Shown here: positions 1 through 6,990 of the stretch, piece by piece | Position numbering within the stretch: the first letter of the stretch is position 1 | How the letters are laid out: every line of letters begins with the position of its first letter | Source of the DNA: Haliea sp963974125 | GTDB taxonomy: Bacteria > Pseudomonadota > Gammaproteobacteria > Pseudomonadales > Halieaceae | Length of the DNA: 64,000 bases | Assembly (NCBI GenBank): GCA_963974125.1 | Contig: CAXBCH010000017.1 | Span: 25,683 to 89,682, forward strand | Direction of reading: 5' to 3' | Made by a program: the position numbers and the translations under genes | Notes under the pieces: generated by a model | Told to the model about the DNA's origin: nothing | The model's database searches: none | Seen by the model: the letters and a program-made list of their open reading frames with translations, nothing else

Positions 1-2
1 AG

Positions 3-131
3 GCCTTCCACAGCGCCCAGCCTCGTCACGGCGGCACCGGGGCGGTCTACGTGCTATTGCGCAAGAGCGAAGAGCAGAAGCGCAAGAACCGCGAGCGCTT
101 CATGAAAGGCCGGGTGCCGATCGATCGCTAG
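3..131 (+). CDS. Smr-domain protein, C-terminal fragment (5' end outside window)
   Basis: This is the last 42 codons of a reading frame that enters from the left edge and stops at TAG 129-131. The residues HGGTGAVYVLLR, followed by a basic tail (KSEEQKRKNRERF), match the end of an Smr domain, the small MutS-related nuclease domain found in MutS2 and in stand-alone SmrA/YdaL-type proteins. In that family this glycine-rich strand is the last element of the fold and a charged tail follows. The start and the rest of the domain lie outside the window, so exact membership cannot be decided. It converges on the minus-strand PA4642-family gene 11 bases downstream. Confidence 0.6.
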   Translation, partial: AFHSAQPRHGGTGAVYVLLRKSEEQKRKNRERFMKGRVPIDR

Positions 132-142
132 TGTAGTGCGGC

Positions 143-436
143 TCAGGCGCTGGCGCCGGCACGGCGCAGGATCGCCGCGTACTCGGCCCCGTGGCGATGC
201 TCATCGACAATCTGCAGCACACTGCGCCCGTCCCTGCCGGTGGCATCCAGGTTGCGTCCTTCGCCGAGAAAAAATTGCACAAACAGCTCGAAGTCCGAGG
301 CGCGCATGCTCTGGTAGGCTTTCAGCAGCATGTGAAAGTCGGTATCGCTGCCGTCGTGGGCGCGGACCTGCAGGAAGCTGCGCACGTGGTCCTCGGTCCA
401 GACCTCGTCGATTACCTTTTCCTTGTCTTTCTTCAT
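143..436 (-). CDS. PA4642-family hypothetical protein
   Basis: The protein has 97 residues and no signal peptide or membrane segment. It begins MKKDKEKVIDEVW and contains FHMLLKAYQSMRASDFELFV, the conserved core of a small family of unknown function named after Pseudomonas aeruginosa PA4642. The C-terminal part (residues about 60-95) resembles a single ankyrin-like helix pair (LDATGRDGRSVLQIV). Its ATG overlaps the gatB stop in an ATGA junction, so it is probably translated by coupling as the last gene of the gatCAB group. Family assignment is from recognition of the sequence; no function is established. Confidence 0.8.
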   Translation of the reverse strand: MKKDKEKVIDEVWTEDHVRSFLQVRAHDGSDTDFHMLLKAYQSMRASDFELFVQFFLGEGRNLDATGRDGRSVLQIVDEHRHGAEYAAILRRAGASA

Positions 437-1899
437 GATTCCCCGTCGCTGCCGGCCTCAGCCAGCTTGTCGTTAAGCAGTTCGTTGACCATCTGCGGGT
501 TGGCCTGACCCCTGGACAGCTTCATGATCTGGCCGACGAAAAAACCGGCCAGTTTCTTGCGCTTGCCTTCGTCTGCAGCCAGGTATTGGGCGACCTGGGC
601 CGGATTGCCGCTGATCACCTCGTCGACCAGGGCCGCGAGGGCGCCGCTGTCACTGACCTGCTGCAAGCCGCGTGCGGCGATAATCGTGTCGGCATCGCCT
701 TCTCCCGCCCACATGGCCTCGAACACCTGCTTGGCGATCTTGCCCGAGATACTGCCGTCGAGAATACGCCGGATCAGGCCGGCCAGGCCGGCGGCGTCAA
801 CCGGGCTCTGGCCCAGGTCCAGTTCGCCGCGGTTGAGCTGGCCCAGCAGCTCAACCTGTACCCAGTTGGCGGCGATCTTGGCATCACCGCAGCCTTCGAC
901 CACGGCCTCGTAGTAGTCGGCCAGGGGACGGTTGGCGGCCAGTACGCCGGCGTCGTAGGTGGACAGCCCGTAGTCGCTGACAAAGCGCTGGCGCTTCGCC
1001 GCCGGCAGCTCCGGCAGGGTGGCGCGGACGCTCTCGACCCAGGCCTCATCGATGACCACCGGCAGCAGGTCGGGTTCCGGGAAATAGCGGTAGTCGTTGG
1101 CGACTTCCTTGCTGCGCATGGAGCGGGTTTCATCCCGGTCGGCGTCATAAAGCCGGGTTTCCTGCACCACCTTGCCGCCGCTCTCGAGGATGTCGGTCTG
1201 GCGCTCGATTTCGTGGTGAATGGCCTTCTCCACAAAGCGGAAGGAGTTCACGTTCTTGATCTCGGCGCGGGTGCCGAGGGTGGTGCTCCCGGCGCGGCGC
1301 AGGGACAGGTTGATGTCGCAGCGCATGGAGCCCTCGGCCATGTTGCCGTCGGAGATCCCGAGGTAGGTGACCAGACTGTGCAGGGTCTTCAGGTAGGCCA
1401 CGGCCTCCTCGGCGCTGCGCAGGTCGGGCTCGCTGACGATCTCCAGCAGGGGGGTGCCGGCGCGGTTGAGGTCAATGCCGGTCATGCCGTGGAAATCCTC
1501 GTGCAGGGACTTGCCGGCGTCTTCCTCCAGATGGGCGCGGGTAATGCCGATACGGCGCGTGCTGCCGTCCTCGAGCTGGATCTCGAACTCGCCGCGACCG
1601 ACGATGGGCGCCTGGAACTGGCTGATCTGGTAGCCCTTGGGCAGGTCGGGGTAGAAGTAGTTCTTGCGGTCGAACACCGAGCGCAGGCCGATCTCGGCAC
1701 CGATGCCGAGGCCGAACATCACCGCATAGCGCACCGCCTGCTCATTGAGCACGGGCAGCATGCCCGGCATGGCGAGATCCACCGCGCAGGCCTGGGTATT
1801 GGGCTCCGCACCGAACGTGGTGGCGGCGCCGGAAAATATCTTCGAGCGCGTGGCCAGCTGCAGGTGCACTTCCAGCCCGATCACCACTTCCCAGCTCAT
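433..1899 (-). CDS. gatB: Asp-tRNA(Asn)/Glu-tRNA(Gln) amidotransferase subunit B
   Basis: GatB (488 aa) is the kinase/tRNA-binding subunit of GatCAB. It phosphorylates the carboxylate of mischarged Asp-tRNA(Asn) or Glu-tRNA(Gln) before amidation with ammonia made by GatA. The family signatures VIGLEVHLQL (residues 6-15), the FYPDLPKGYQIS loop and HLEEDAGKS are visible, and the helical YqeY-like tail domain begins near residue 370 (GKIAKQVFEAMW). Length is normal. The start ATG 1897-1899 overlaps the gatA stop (ATGA) and has an AGGAG ribosome binding site 7 bases upstream. That site directly abuts the REP-like cluster that lengthens gatA. Confidence 0.97.
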   Translation of the reverse strand: MSWEVVIGLEVHLQLATRSKIFSGAATTFGAEPNTQACAVDLAMPGMLPVLNEQAVRYAVMFGLGIGAEIGLRSVFDRKNYFYPDLPKGYQISQFQAPIVGRGEFEIQLEDGSTRRIGITRAHLEEDAGKSLHEDFHGMTGIDLNRAGTPLLEIVSEPDLRSAEEAVAYLKTLHSLVTYLGISDGNMAEGSMRCDINLSLRRAGSTTLGTRAEIKNVNSFRFVEKAIHHEIERQTDILESGGKVVQETRLYDADRDETRSMRSKEVANDYRYFPEPDLLPVVIDEAWVESVRATLPELPAAKRQRFVSDYGLSTYDAGVLAANRPLADYYEAVVEGCGDAKIAANWVQVELLGQLNRGELDLGQSPVDAAGLAGLIRRILDGSISGKIAKQVFEAMWAGEGDADTIIAARGLQQVSDSGALAALVDEVISGNPAQVAQYLAADEGKRKKLAGFFVGQIMKLSRGQANPQMVNELLNDKLAEAGSDGES

Positions 1900-3458
1900 G
1901 GCGCGTCTCCTGTAGGAGCCCGCTCCGCGGGCGATGGTGCCCGCTCTGTGGGAGCTCGCTCCGCGGGCGAGTGTGGCTGTTCGCCGGGGCCATCGCCCGC
2001 GGAGCGGGCTCCCACCGGGGGCACCTGCAGATGCCAGTCCGAGGCCTGTTGCAGCTGGTGGCCAACGTTGAGCAGGCGCGCTTCCCGAAAGTGCTGGCCG
2101 ATCAATTGCAGGCCCACGGGCATGCCGTCGACCTGGCCGGCGGGTACTGACATGCCGGGCAGGCCGGCGAGATTGACCGCCAGGGTGTAGACATCCTCCA
2201 GGTACATGGCCAGCGGGTCACTGCCCTTGGCGCCGAGGCCAAAGGCGGGGCCCGGTGTGGTCGGGCCGGCAATCACGTCCACCTGCCCGAAGGCATCGAG
2301 GAAATCCTGCCGGATCAGGCGCCGGACCTGCTGCGCTTTCTTGTAGTAGGCGTCGTAGTAGCCGGCGGAGAGAGCGTAGGTCCCCACCAGGATGCGTCGC
2401 TTGACCTCGTCGCCGAAGCCCTCCTCGCGGCTGCGGGTATACAGGTCGTGCAGGTCCCGCGGCTGCTGGCAGCGGTAGCCGTAGCGGACGCCGTCAAAGC
2501 GCGACAGGTTGGTGGACGCCTCCGCCGGGGCGACGATGTAGTAGGTGGGGATACTGAGCCCGGTGTGGGGCAGGGAAATGTCGACTAGCGTGGCGCCCTG
2601 CTGCTCCAGCAGCGCCAGGGCGACGTGGATGCGCTCACCGGTGGCCGCGTCCAGGCCGGCGCCGAAATATTCCCGCGGCAGGCCGATGCGCAGGCCCGTC
2701 AGCGGCTGCTGCAGGGCGGCACTGTAGTCCTCCGCCGGCAGCTCCGAGGAGGTCGAGTCCTGGGGATCAAAGCCGGCCATGGCGTTCAGCAGCAGGGCGC
2801 AATCCTCGGCGCTGCGGGCCATGGGGCCGGCCTGGTCGAGACTGGAAGCGAAAGCCACCATGCCCAGCCGGGACACCCGCCCGTAGGTGGGCTTGAGGCC
2901 GGTGATGCCGCAGAAGGCCGCCGGCTGGCGGATGGAACCGCCGGTATCGGTACCTGTTGCCAGGGGCGCCAGGCGCGCCGCGATGGCCGCGGCGGAGCCG
3001 CCGGAGGAGCCGCCGGGCACGCGGCCGGGGTCCCAGGGGTTGCGCACCGGGCCATAGAAACTGGATTCGTTGGAGGAGCCCATGGCGAACTCGTCCATGT
3101 TGGTCTTGCCCAGCATGACGGTACCGGCGTCCCGCAGGCGGGTGGCTACCGTGGCGTCATAGGGCGGTATGAAATTGTCCAGCATCCTCGAGCCACAGCT
3201 GGTGCGGACTCCACGGGTGCAGAAAATGTCCTTGTGCGCCAGCGGGATGCCCAGCAGGGGGCCGGTTTCCCCGGCGGCCAGGCGCGTATCCGCCGCCGCC
3301 GCCGCCGCCAGGGCGCCTTCCTCGTCAACCGTGACGAAGCTGTTGTAGCGCCCGTCCAGTGAGCGAATGCGGTCGAGGTAGGTGCGCGCAAGTTCGACGC
3401 TGGAAAACTGTTTCTCGCGCAGCCCGAGGCTCAGCTGGGCGACTGAAAGTTCATGCAT
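1896..3458 (-). CDS. gatA: Asp/Glu-tRNA amidotransferase subunit A, with REP-derived C-terminal extension
   Basis: GatA is the glutaminase/amidase subunit of GatCAB. The amidase-signature catalytic triad is complete: Lys76 (AHKD), cis-Ser151 (GGSSGGSAAA) and Ser175 (DTGGSIRQPA). The family ends near residue 480-485, and here the expected ending (QQASDWHLQ) is reached at about residue 478. The reading frame then continues for about 40 residues of Pro/Ala/Arg/Glu-rich sequence (PVGARSAGDG, then SPAERAP twice) encoded by three REP-like palindrome units at 1911-2016. The stop overlaps the gatB start. The total of 520 aa is longer than usual, and the extra tail is probably unstructured and non-essential. 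Confidence 0.97.
   Translation of the reverse strand: MHELSVAQLSLGLREKQFSSVELARTYLDRIRSLDGRYNSFVTVDEEGALAAAAAADTRLAAGETGPLLGIPLAHKDIFCTRGVRTSCGSRMLDNFIPPYDATVATRLRDAGTVMLGKTNMDEFAMGSSNESSFYGPVRNPWDPGRVPGGSSGGSAAAIAARLAPLATGTDTGGSIRQPAAFCGITGLKPTYGRVSRLGMVAFASSLDQAGPMARSAEDCALLLNAMAGFDPQDSTSSELPAEDYSAALQQPLTGLRIGLPREYFGAGLDAATGERIHVALALLEQQGATLVDISLPHTGLSIPTYYIVAPAEASTNLSRFDGVRYGYRCQQPRDLHDLYTRSREEGFGDEVKRRILVGTYALSAGYYDAYYKKAQQVRRLIRQDFLDAFGQVDVIAGPTTPGPAFGLGAKGSDPLAMYLEDVYTLAVNLAGLPGMSVPAGQVDGMPVGLQLIGQHFREARLLNVGHQLQQASDWHLQVPPVGARSAGDGPGEQPHSPAERAPTERAPSPAERAPTGDAP
1911..2016. repeat. Cluster of three REP-like palindromic units inside the gatA 3' end
   Basis: Three near-identical units of about 23 bases are present. 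Two are direct (1912-1933 and 1948-1970: GTGGGAGC[C/T]CGCTCCGCGGGCGA, the first starting TGTAGGAG) and one is inverted (1994-2016). Each contains the dyad CCCGC-TCC-GCGGG, so each can form its own stem, and the inverted copy can pair with either direct copy. The sequence resembles the REP family common in Pseudomonas and relatives (GTGGGAGCGGGC...). I noticed no other copies while reading this window, although I could not search exhaustively. The units sit between the end of the conserved GatA domain and the gatB ribosome binding site. Confidence 0.85.
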
Positions 3459-3484
3459 GTGACGTCCTGGGAGCGGTCGAACCG

Positions 3485-3772
3485 CTATTCGATGACTTTG
3501 GGGACCAGGTACAGGCCGCTTTCCACCGCCGGGGCGATTGCCTGGAAGGCATCGCGCTGGTTGGCCTCGGTGACGGCGTCCACGCGCAGGCGCTGGACGG
3601 CATCCAGGGGGTTGGCCATGGGCTCTATGCCGGCAGTGTCGATGGCCTGCAGCTGGTCCACGAGCGTCAGGATATTGGCGATGCGGGAGGTCACCTCTGC
3701 CACCTCATCCGGAGCGATGCGGATGCGTGCCAGTTCCGCGATTTTCTCTATCTCGTCCTGCTGTATTGTCAT
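3485..3772 (-). CDS. gatC: Asp/Glu-tRNA amidotransferase subunit C
   Basis: GatC (95 aa) is the small stabilising subunit of GatCAB that wraps around GatA and GatB. I chose the ATG at 3770-3772 (MTIQQDEIEKIAELARI) over an upstream in-frame start. It matches the family's N-terminus, which starts a helix carrying the KIAxLARI pattern, it gives the standard 95-residue length, and a CGGAG lies just upstream. The C-terminal segment with SGLYLVPKVIE is the usual ending. It is the first gene of gatC-gatA-gatB and is divergent from mreB. Confidence 0.95.
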   Translation of the reverse strand: MTIQQDEIEKIAELARIRIAPDEVAEVTSRIANILTLVDQLQAIDTAGIEPMANPLDAVQRLRVDAVTEANQRDAFQAIAPAVESGLYLVPKVIE

Positions 3773-3866
3773 CGACTCCGCTACCGTTGCTGTGCTGCCG
3801 CCTGCTCGGCGGGGGCGTAAACTTATCACATTTGCGCCTTGCCCAAAATCCCCGCGATTGATACAG

Positions 3867-3894
3867 TTGCGAGCCAAGTCACACACCGTAGAAT
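3867..3894 (+). promoter_or_regulatory. Candidate sigma-70 promoter for mreBCD
   Basis: TTGCGA (3867-3872) and TAGAAT (3889-3894) are separated by 16 bases in the gatC-mreB divergent gap. The predicted start is about 90 bases before the mreB ATG. The boxes are imperfect, so this is a plausible call by pattern only. Confidence 0.4.
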
Positions 3895-3993
3895 AAAGAT
3901 ATTGCCGTCTTTAACTAGAGGGCGGCAGCAAGGGGTGCTTGCAGAGCTCCGCGTCCGGAGTTCCCCGACCTATTCACAAGGTAGTAAAAATTC

Positions 3994-5031
3994 ATGTTGA
4001 AGAAGCTGCGCGGAGTGTTCTCAAACGATCTCTCCATCGATTTGGGCACAGCGAACACTCTTATCTACGTGCGCGACAAGGGAATTGTACTGAATGAGCC
4101 CTCGGTGGTGGCGATCCGTTTCCACAATGGCGTCAAGACTATCGAAGCGGTAGGTACCGAGGCCAAGCGCATGCTCGGCCGCACCCCCGGCAACATCACC
4201 GCTATCCGCCCCCTGAAGGACGGCGTTATCGCCGACTTCCAGGTCACCGAGAAGATGCTCCAGCATTTCATTGCCCGGGTACACGAGAGCCGTTTTATCC
4301 GCCCCAGTCCGAGAGTTCTGGTCTGCGTTCCCTGCATGTCCACCCAGGTAGAGCGCCGCGCCATCCGCGAGTCCGCGCTCAGCGCCGGGGCCCGGGAAGT
4401 GCGCCTGATCGAGGAACCGATGGCGGCGGCGATCGGTGCCGGCCTGGATGTCGAGGAAGCCAGCGGCTGCATGGTGGTTGATGTCGGTGGTGGTACCACT
4501 GAAATCGCAATCATCTCCCTCAACGGTGTGGTCTACCGCGACTCCCTGCGCGTCGGCGGCGACCGTTTTGACGAGGCCATCGTGTCGCATGTGCGCCGGC
4601 GCTACGGCAGCCTGATCGGCGATGCCACGGCGGAGCGGATCAAAACCGAAATCGGCTGTGCCTTTGCCGGCAGCGAATTGCGGGAGATCGATGTGCGCGG
4701 GCGCAACCTGGCCGAAGGGGTGCCGCGCAGCTTTACCCTCAACAGCGATGAAATCCTGGAAGCGCTGCAGGACCCGCTGTCTTCCATTGTGCAGGCGGTC
4801 AAGTCCGCGCTGGAACAGTCGCCTCCGGAGCTGGCGGCCGACATTGCCGAGAGCGGCATTGTCCTGACCGGGGGTGGCGCCCTGCTGCGCGACCTCGACC
4901 GGCTCATTTCCGAGGAGACCGGTTTGCCGGTGATTGTGGCCGACGATCCCCTGACCTGTGTGGCGCGGGGTGGCGGCCGGGCGATGGAACAGATGGACCG
5001 CCATACCATCGATCTGCTCTCGACTGAGTAA
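3994..5031 (+). CDS. mreB: Rod-shape actin MreB
   Basis: MreB (345 aa) is the bacterial actin that forms membrane-associated filaments and directs lateral wall synthesis. Phosphate loop 1 (SIDLGTANTLIY, near residue 15), phosphate loop 2 (VDVGGGTTEIAI, near residue 165) and the adenosine motif (VLTGGGALLRDL, near residue 290) mark the actin/HSP70 ATPase fold. The C-terminus is typical (MDRHTIDLLSTE). An AAGG-containing leader precedes the ATG. It is first in the mreB-mreC-mreD-maf-rng-yhdP series. Confidence 0.98.
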   Translation: MLKKLRGVFSNDLSIDLGTANTLIYVRDKGIVLNEPSVVAIRFHNGVKTIEAVGTEAKRMLGRTPGNITAIRPLKDGVIADFQVTEKMLQHFIARVHESRFIRPSPRVLVCVPCMSTQVERRAIRESALSAGAREVRLIEEPMAAAIGAGLDVEEASGCMVVDVGGGTTEIAIISLNGVVYRDSLRVGGDRFDEAIVSHVRRRYGSLIGDATAERIKTEIGCAFAGSELREIDVRGRNLAEGVPRSFTLNSDEILEALQDPLSSIVQAVKSALEQSPPELAADIAESGIVLTGGGALLRDLDRLISEETGLPVIVADDPLTCVARGGGRAMEQMDRHTIDLLSTE

Positions 5032-5051
5032 CCCTGTTCGCGGGCGCTGCC

Positions 5052-5906
5052 ATCAAGCCGCTATTTCTCAAGGAATCCCACCTCGGTCTGCGCATCCTGC
5101 TGGCTACCCTGGTGGTGGTGTGCCTGATCACCGCCGACCTGCGCTTCAACAGCCTGGGCCAGACCCGGGCCCTTCTGGATACCCTGACCACCCCCGTGAT
5201 CTGGGTGGCCGACATTCCCGCCAGTGTCGGCGCCTGGCAGGACAAGCACATTCGCGCCCGGCGCCAGCTGCTGGAGGACAATGAACGCCTGCAGCGTGAG
5301 AACCTGCTGTTGCAGGGGCGCTCGTTGCAGATGGCGTCCGTGCAGGCCGAGAATACGCGGCTGCGGGGGCTGCTCAATTCCACCGCCATGTTGCGCAACG
5401 ACGTGCTGGTCGCCGAGCTCATCGGGGTGTCCCCCGATCCGGTCAGGCATCAACTGATCCTCAACAAGGGTGTCCGCGACGGTGTCTACGGCGGCCAGCC
5501 GCTGATTGATGCAGACGGGCTCATGGGGCAGGTGATCGAGGTGGGTGAGTTCACCTCGCGGGTGTTGCTGTTGACCGATCTGACCCACTCCATCCCGGTC
5601 CAGGTCAACCGCAACGGCGTCCGCGCCATTGCCGAGGGTACCGGTTCCCTGGATGCGCTCGAGGTCCAGCATATTTCTGCAACAACCGATATCCAGGAAG
5701 GCGATCTGCTGGTGAGTTCGGGTCTGGGGGGACGGTTTCCCGTGGGTTACCCCGTGGGTGAGGTGGTGCTGGTACAGCGTGACCCCGGCCAACCCTTTGC
5801 CCGGGTTATTGCCCGGCCCAGTGCGGCGCTGAACCGCAGCCGCCATGTCTTGCTGGTGTTTGTCGGAGCGCCGGAGGATCCGGTACCCGCGGCCGGGGAG
5901 TCCTGA
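5052..5906 (+). CDS. mreC: Rod-shape protein MreC (start codon uncertain)
   Basis: MreC is the periplasmic bitopic scaffold linking MreB/MreD to the wall synthases. The body has a coiled coil (about residues 65-105 from this start) and the beta-rich MreC domain (for example GLMGQVIEVG and GDLLVSSGLGGRFPVGYPVG). The membrane anchor LGLRILLATLVVVCLITADLRF is encoded from about 5082. The first ATG/GTG/TTG in frame is GTG 5112, which would cut the anchor in half. The family N-terminus (M-K-P-L-F) aligns with ATC-AAG-CCG-CTA-TTT at 5052, and an in-frame TGA at 5025 limits the upstream extent. I therefore place the start at ATC 5052, or possibly CTG 5034. The gene identity is sure; the start is not. 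Confidence 0.85.
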   Translation: MKPLFLKESHLGLRILLATLVVVCLITADLRFNSLGQTRALLDTLTTPVIWVADIPASVGAWQDKHIRARRQLLEDNERLQRENLLLQGRSLQMASVQAENTRLRGLLNSTAMLRNDVLVAELIGVSPDPVRHQLILNKGVRDGVYGGQPLIDADGLMGQVIEVGEFTSRVLLLTDLTHSIPVQVNRNGVRAIAEGTGSLDALEVQHISATTDIQEGDLLVSSGLGGRFPVGYPVGEVVLVQRDPGQPFARVIARPSAALNRSRHVLLVFVGAPEDPVPAAGES

Positions 5907-6398
5907 ATGGTGGCGGCCGGCAACGCGCTGGTGTTCGCCGTGGTGGCGGTCAGTTTCCTGCTGGCGGCGGTGCTCGCGGTGCTGCCATTGCCGCATTGGC
6001 TGTTGTGGGCCCGTCCCGAATGGGTTGCACTGGTGCTCGTTTACTGGTGTATCGCACTGCCACACCGGATCGGCATCTTCACTGCGCTGTTGCTGGGCGT
6101 GTTGGTGGATGTCCTGGAAGGTGCGGTTCTGGGACAGAACGCGTTCTCCCTGTCAGTGCTGGCCCTGTGCTCGCTGCTTGTGTACCAGCGTCTGCGAGTG
6201 TTCAGTCTGTGGCAGCAGTGTGGGGTGGTGTTCCTTCTCATAGGCCTGCATCAGCTGATCGGCCAGTGGGTGCAGAACCTGGAGGGTGCCGGCGCCCGCA
6301 GTCTCCTGTTCCTGCTGCCCGCGGTGTCCAGCGCCCTGCTGTGGCCAGTGGTCCTCCATCTGCTGCGCGGCATCCGCCGCCATTACCGAATCAGCTGA
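5907..6398 (+). CDS. mreD: Rod-shape membrane protein MreD
   Basis: MreD (163 aa) is the integral membrane partner of MreC in the elongasome. The protein is almost entirely hydrophobic, with about five membrane segments, and contains RPEWVALVLVYWCIALPHR followed by GVLVDVLEGAVLGQNAF, the conserved MreD segments. Its ATG directly follows the mreC stop, with no spacer between TGA and ATG, suggesting translational coupling. Length is normal for the family. Confidence 0.95.
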   Translation: MVAAGNALVFAVVAVSFLLAAVLAVLPLPHWLLWARPEWVALVLVYWCIALPHRIGIFTALLLGVLVDVLEGAVLGQNAFSLSVLALCSLLVYQRLRVFSLWQQCGVVFLLIGLHQLIGQWVQNLEGAGARSLLFLLPAVSSALLWPVVLHLLRGIRRHYRIS

Positions 6399-6399
6399 C

Positions 6400-6990
6400 A
6401 TGCCAACACTTGTCCTTGCCTCTGCCTCTCCGCGTCGACATGAACTGCTGACTCGACTCGGTGTCCACTTTGTCGTGGATGCGGCAGACATTGATGAAAG
6501 CGTACGCCCGGGTGAGACGCCCCGGGATTATGTTGCTCGCATGGCCCGGGAGAAGGCCGGGACCGTCCGTGCCCGGCGCGGCGACGGCGCCCCGGTGCTG
6601 GCAGCGGATACCACGGTGGTGATAGACGATGATATTCTCGGCAAGCCCGCCGGGCATTTTGCCGGCCTTGCCATGCTGGCGCGCCTCAGCGGTCGCACGC
6701 ACTCGGTCATCACTGCGGTCTGCCTGCAGTCAGGCGATGGGGTGGCCGCGCTGGAGGTAGAAACCCGGGTCACGTTCCTGACCCTGACTCGCGAGGTCTG
6801 TGAGCGGTATCTGGCGACGCCAGAGCCCTGGGACAAGGCGGGCGGCTACGCCATCCAGGGACTGGGTGGCGCTCTGGTCAGCGCTATCGAGGGCAGCTAC
6901 AGCAATGTGGTCGGGCTGCCGCTGGCAGAGACCTGGCAGCTGCTCGCCGCGCATGGCATTGCAACTGCCCTGGGGCCCACGGATGGATGA
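6400..6990 (+). CDS. maf: Maf-type nucleoside triphosphate pyrophosphatase
   Basis: Maf/YhdE proteins (here 196 aa) hydrolyse non-canonical or pyrimidine nucleoside triphosphates, dTTP and UTP in the YhdE subfamily. The N-terminal signature LASASPRRHELL (residues 5-16), the ADTTVVID segment (near residue 68) and the DKAGGYAIQG motif (near residue 147) are visible. The ATG at 6400 was chosen because the conserved TLVLASASPRR strand begins just after it and it falls one base after the mreD stop. The final codons overlap the start of rng. Confidence 0.95.
   Translation: MPTLVLASASPRRHELLTRLGVHFVVDAADIDESVRPGETPRDYVARMAREKAGTVRARRGDGAPVLAADTTVVIDDDILGKPAGHFAGLAMLARLSGRTHSVITAVCLQSGDGVAALEVETRVTFLTLTREVCERYLATPEPWDKAGGYAIQGLGGALVSAIEGSYSNVVGLPLAETWQLLAAHGIATALGPTDG

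Noticed and set aside
586..2190. A 534-codon plus-strand frame opposite gatB.
   Set aside because: It is the antisense shadow of gatB and gatA, rich in Gly/Ala/His/Gln from high-GC codon bias, with no recognisable family.
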